Origin: Monodelphis domestica
Taxonomy: Eukaryota > Chordata > Mammalia > Didelphimorphia > Didelphidae
Length of the DNA stretch: 64,000 bases
Assembly: GCF_027887165.1 (NCBI RefSeq)
Contig: NC_077232.1
Span: 14,099,255-14,163,254 of the forward strand
Direction: 5' to 3'
In this document: piece by piece, positions 60,380-64,000 of the stretch
How positions within the stretch are numbered: position 1 is the first letter of the stretch
Layout of the letters: each line of letters starts with the position of its first letter
Notes under the pieces: generated by a model
What the model was told of the DNA's origin: nothing
Database searches by the model: none
Seen by the model: only the letters and a program-made list of their open reading frames with translations
Translations under genes and position numbers: made by a program

Positions 60380-63060
60380 TCTGATTTCCTTTTCTCAATA
60401 TGCTTTTCAAAATCTTTCCAATTAATTCATATAATGATCTGAATTCAACATATGATGAAAATCTTGAAATACCTTAGACCAAGTGGGCAAGCTTAAATGA
60501 GAAGGGAAGGAGGAGTGTGGAAAATATTTACCCTCAAAAGAGACTTGTAACACCAAAGGTTAGCTGAGAAAGGAAATTCCGCAACCACAGATATATTTTA
60601 TCATGAATTTGTCTTCCAAGAATGTTCATGACTGCTTTTAGAGGCTCTTAATGACAATGTTCTTGCATAATGGGAAGAGTGTCAGGAGTCAGGGATACTC
60701 CTTTTCTTTAGTTTACATGTGACTTCAAATATTTTCTAGCTCTATGACTCTGGGGAAGTCACTTAGTCCTTTTTCCTTCAGTTTTTTTCTGTTTGTAAAA
60801 TCTGTTGGAGAAGGAAATTGTAAACCACTCCAGGATCTTTGCCAAGAGAATGTCAAGGAGGTTTTATAAAAGTTCAACAGAAATAACAAATGACTGATCA
60901 GCAAATTAGAATCTTGTGGTTATTTCCTCTTCTGATATAGAACTTATAAATATATATACATATATATATATATTCAGTTATTGTCAAAAATCCCACATTC
61001 TATGAATCAGCAGAGATTCACATGAATGTCCAAATATCAGCCTTATAAACAAGATCAACCATTCAAGTTCACTTGATTCTTAAAATGAAGCAGATCAAAT
61101 CAAACTGAAGTGCTTAGTCAGTTCATTTCATAATAAACCCTCTAAAGTTATAACTTCCTGAAAAATTCAGGATTCCTTATTCAAGTATAAAGAATTGGAC
61201 TTGTTTAGTGAACAAAAAATTAATAAATATTTTTCCTTCAGTGATCAAAGAATTCCTTCAACATTTCTTGTATTGAATGAAGTGCACTTTAGATATATAC
61301 TGTCATTTATTTGGTTGAAACCATGCTGCCTACCCATTAATATTTTTATAAATGGAGGAGCTCTATTATGTCTTGTGGATATTCTGCTCATATTTATGTC
61401 TTTAGGAAAATATGATATGGAGTACAAGATGGAAAAATGGAAGGAAATCTCCATTCAGAAATATATCATCTTCAAACTTCCTAACTTCAAATTTATTATT
61501 CTAAATATCTACCACATTATTGCCTCAATGAATCTAACTTTCAAGAATCATTCTTATAATAATATTTTCTTTTCTTTTTGTGGGAACTTAGATTCCAAGT
61601 TCTACATGCAGTGTTGCCTGTGGCCCTGGTTATAGGACACAGTCTCTTGAAGGCCAACCTACCTGCTGTTTTGACTGTACCCTATGCCCTGATGGGAAGA
61701 TTTCCAATAAAACAAGTGGGTGCCTAAGGAGAAAGAGTTCTCCTAAATCATAAACATTGAATTCATTTATTTTACTTTAGTTTTGTAACTTAACCTGATA
61801 ATTTTTTCCTCACCATAATAAATTGGAAACATTCGGTTATATGGTAGATCTAAGAATATTTACTTCAAATAGCAACATTCAATTCACCACATCTTAGACC
61901 TTGAAATTTATATTCTCATATTTTCCTCATAGTTGCATTTCATTTGTTCTTTACTTATAAATAAAAACTAACATCATCCTGAGGATTCAGAATACAAATG
62001 AAAACAAATACAGAATACATTATAACAGATTTGTATTAATGTATTAACATTATATCTATAAAATATACAGTTAAAAACTTTTTTATAATTATGGTCAAAT
62101 GATTTTAAATTAAAACAGTGTTTATTGTAATAGAGAATATTTTATTTTAAAAATATTCCATTAAACATTTAATACTGTTTAGATATCTATTGCTATTATG
62201 TTAGTTTTAAAAAGATCAATTCATATTCTAATAGCATGAATTTTAAAACATATTTTAACTGTAATTTGGAAACAAAGATTTCTTAAATTTCATAAATATA
62301 AGAGGAGTTAGAAATAGAGGATTAATGCATAATATGATTTATTTAAAATGAGATACAAGGAATAGAAACAAAAATAATTCCTTAGTACACTGATCAGTAT
62401 TTTGCATTTAAAGAAGATACAGATTAAAGAATTATTTAATATTTGTTATTTATGTATGTATAATTTATTTCACACCAGTCAATTTCTCTTTTCCTTAACT
62501 GCCATTTACCATTGCTTAGGCAGTATACTGTGTAGAAGAATGAGAAACATATTTTATGATGTTTGTTTTTCTTATATTTTTTTTATCCTTGGTTGCTGTG
62601 GTTGAATAAAATAATGAGGTTCTAACATACTAAGAATCCATGATTGCCTCCCTTTCTTAATTGGAACAAGTAAAAAAAAAATTATTCATCTCATGATATT
62701 AGTATTCAAATGAAATGGAGATACTGAGTGGGGAAATTCCATGTATAAATCAAACCTTTCTGTCTTCTATTGATTCATTTTTCTTAGATATTTTGAACAA
62801 AGTTCAACAGTGAGAAAGGGTTTATTTTCAACATTGGCAGATGATGACTAAACTGACATTCACCCTGTTATTGAATAATGAATTATTCCTAAGTCATCAC
62901 TTATGAATAAATGCTATTTAATCACATTTCTCCTTTATACACTTCCTCTTGTATATCTCCAAATTTTACTCTCTCCTGTAGTCTCATGAGCTTAAATAAA
63001 ATTTCACCTTAATATGTGCTATAAAAATTTATTTATTCCATTCATAAAGAGAAAATTCTA
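60380..63060 (+). repeat. Duplicated V2R intron-exon 5 block, copy 3 (in the main gene)
   Basis: Matches 20484-23060 collinearly, including the SINE at 60690-60920, exon 5 and the following AT-rich intron, in which no seven-transmembrane exon was found. (TA)n lies at about 60945-60975. The homology fades near 63060, at the LTR. Confidence 0.85.
61592..61715 (+). CDS. V2R exon 5 (cysteine-rich linker) of the main gene
   Basis: A 124-base open exon, phase 0 in and phase 1 out. It has ACGPGYRTQ and CCFDCTLCPDGKISNKT, the NCD3G-type linker that carries the ligand signal to the membrane domain. The acceptor is GGGAACTTAG. The donor is ACAA/GTGGGT: the last exon base is A, whereas the other two copies in this window have G there. 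That weakens base pairing with U1 but keeps the GT. It continues exon 4 (P-Q/I-P-S-S-T-C) in frame. The next exon, encoding the seven-transmembrane domain, is not found before 64000. Confidence 0.88.
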
Positions 63061-63079
63061 GATAAGAAAAAGCTTTTTT

Positions 63080-64000
63080 TTGTCACCTTTAAGCTCTGCC
63101 CTTTAAGACACTTAGGTGACAGGTTCTTATTCTGGCCCTTTAAGGAAATGACATAAAAGTTCAATGAAAAAGAATTCTGGGCTCCTGTTTCTCTGACAGT
63201 CAAAGGGAAGAGGAGTGGCTGGACTGAGCTCTAGCTCTGAAAGACAGTTGATGGCATTTGGAAAGAAAGAAAAAGAAATTCAAAAAAAGCTGAAGAAGAA
63301 AACATACTGGTTTATTATTAAAAAGCTTAGTGCCTGAGGAGTTTTTCCTCTTAGCAATTCTGAGAAAGGGGTAGAGATTTGAGGGCTGCTCTCAAGAAGA
63401 ACTCCAGGGGGAGCCAGAGAGCTTGTCAGTCAAAGCTGTTGGAGGTAGAGCTGTCTTTGAAGTTGACTCACACACAGGAGCTGCATTTAGTGGGAGAGAA
63501 ATTGACTGTTGGAGTTTCATGAATTTCTTTAAGAAGATTTTATAAATTACTATGAGGTAGGAAGACAGAATTGAATCTTGAGGTAGTTGAGTGGAGCTCA
63601 GTGTAGTGTCTACATTAGTCATCAAAGAAGAAGCTCCAGGAGGAGCAGTTGAGGTTGTGGTGTTTAGTCAAAAGTTTAGTATTAGGGATTTATAGACATC
63701 CCAGCTTATTCCTACTTCCTGCTTCCTTTTTATACTTCTCCTCCCTAATAAAATCATATTAGATTTAACTGCCTCCAGCTATTCATCCACTGCCTGAAAC
63801 CAGTTTGGCCCTGACAGATTTGGCTGTATCAGTAGCAGCTTCAGTTTGATGAGAACAGTTGCCTCCAGACCTCCAATAAAAGCCAGTGAATAGTTAGCAA
63901 CTAATAGCTTATTAATAATAGTTTTGTTATCAATACACCAGCTATTTTTCACCTCTTACTGTTAGCTTCTTGACTTCCATCAGCTGCCTGCAAACAGTTA
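63080..64000 (+). repeat. Probable LTR (ERV), running off the right edge
   Basis: It starts near TGTCACCTTTAAGCTC at 63081. A TTTTTATACTTC element (near 63727) is followed by CCTAATAAAATC (near 63744) as promoter and polyA signals. The 3' part repeats CTGCCTCCAG-type segments. The end lies beyond the window. No frame recognised. Confidence 0.45.

Larger units (their letters stand above)
40400..61715 (+). other. V2R vomeronasal receptor gene, exons 2-5 (gene span, incomplete)
   Basis: A family C GPCR of the vomeronasal sensory neuron, expected to bind peptide or protein pheromones through an extracellular Venus-flytrap domain. The four exons visible (292, 804, 219 and 124 bases) have phases that join cleanly (3/3, 3/3, 3/3, then 1) and show no stops, so the extracellular part is open from exon 2 on. 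Introns: 2.3 kb, 5.3 kb and 12.4 kb, the last swollen by nested L1s. Missing are exon 1 (not found) and the seven-transmembrane exon, which is not between 61716 and 64000 and must lie right of the window if the gene is functional. V2R genes form large species-specific clusters, as the extra exon copies here show. Whether this one is a working gene cannot be decided from the window. Confidence 0.8.

Overview
This is nuclear DNA from a marsupial, most likely an opossum-like species. The grounds are a tRNA-derived CORE-type SINE with its usual tail, marsupial-type L1 elements with a purine-rich inter-ORF region, several retroviral LTRs, low GC and CpG content, and a vomeronasal type-2 receptor (V2R) locus. 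The species assignment is an inference from repeat style; no species-specific marker was tested.

The host genes seen are all pieces of V2R pheromone receptors (family C GPCRs). One receptor lies on the + strand from 40400. Exon 2 (40400-40691), exon 3 (42951-43754), exon 4 (49006-49224) and exon 5 (61592-61715) all have open frames and compatible splice phases. The first (signal peptide) exon was not found, and the seven-transmembrane exon must lie beyond 64000 if it exists. Two further + strand copies of exon 5 (4639-4762 and 21688-21811) sit in duplicated blocks with no companion exons. An inverted, broken piece of intron 2, exon 3 and intron 3 lies at 7783-8665. The window is therefore part of a V2R array that has been duplicated, inverted and trimmed.

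Layout: 1-4371, two LTR retroelements head to head; 4372-5117, exon-5 block 1; 5118-11272, L1 piece, solo LTRs, inverted V2R remnant and unassigned DNA; 11273-17045, an LTR element with both LTRs, candidate 5-bp target duplications and a nested solo LTR; 17046-20483, unassigned; 20484-23060, exon-5 block 2; 23864-36250, LTRs, SINEs, L1 pieces and a direct duplication of about 2 kb; 36251-40399, unassigned upstream DNA; 40400-61715, the main V2R gene; 63080-64000, an LTR running off the window.

Intron 4 of the V2R gene is 12.4 kb, but about 11 kb of it is a nested repeat. An older L1 (49370-60379, probable target duplication TCTGATTTCC) was hit by an antisense LTR (57376-57803) and by a nearly full-length younger L1 (49452-55754, target duplication TCAAACATTATT). 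Without them the intron would be about 1.4 kb. Retroviral copies are treated here as fossils; none looks whole. I found no tRNA or rRNA gene and no CRISPR array. No system outside the V2R array and mobile elements stood out.
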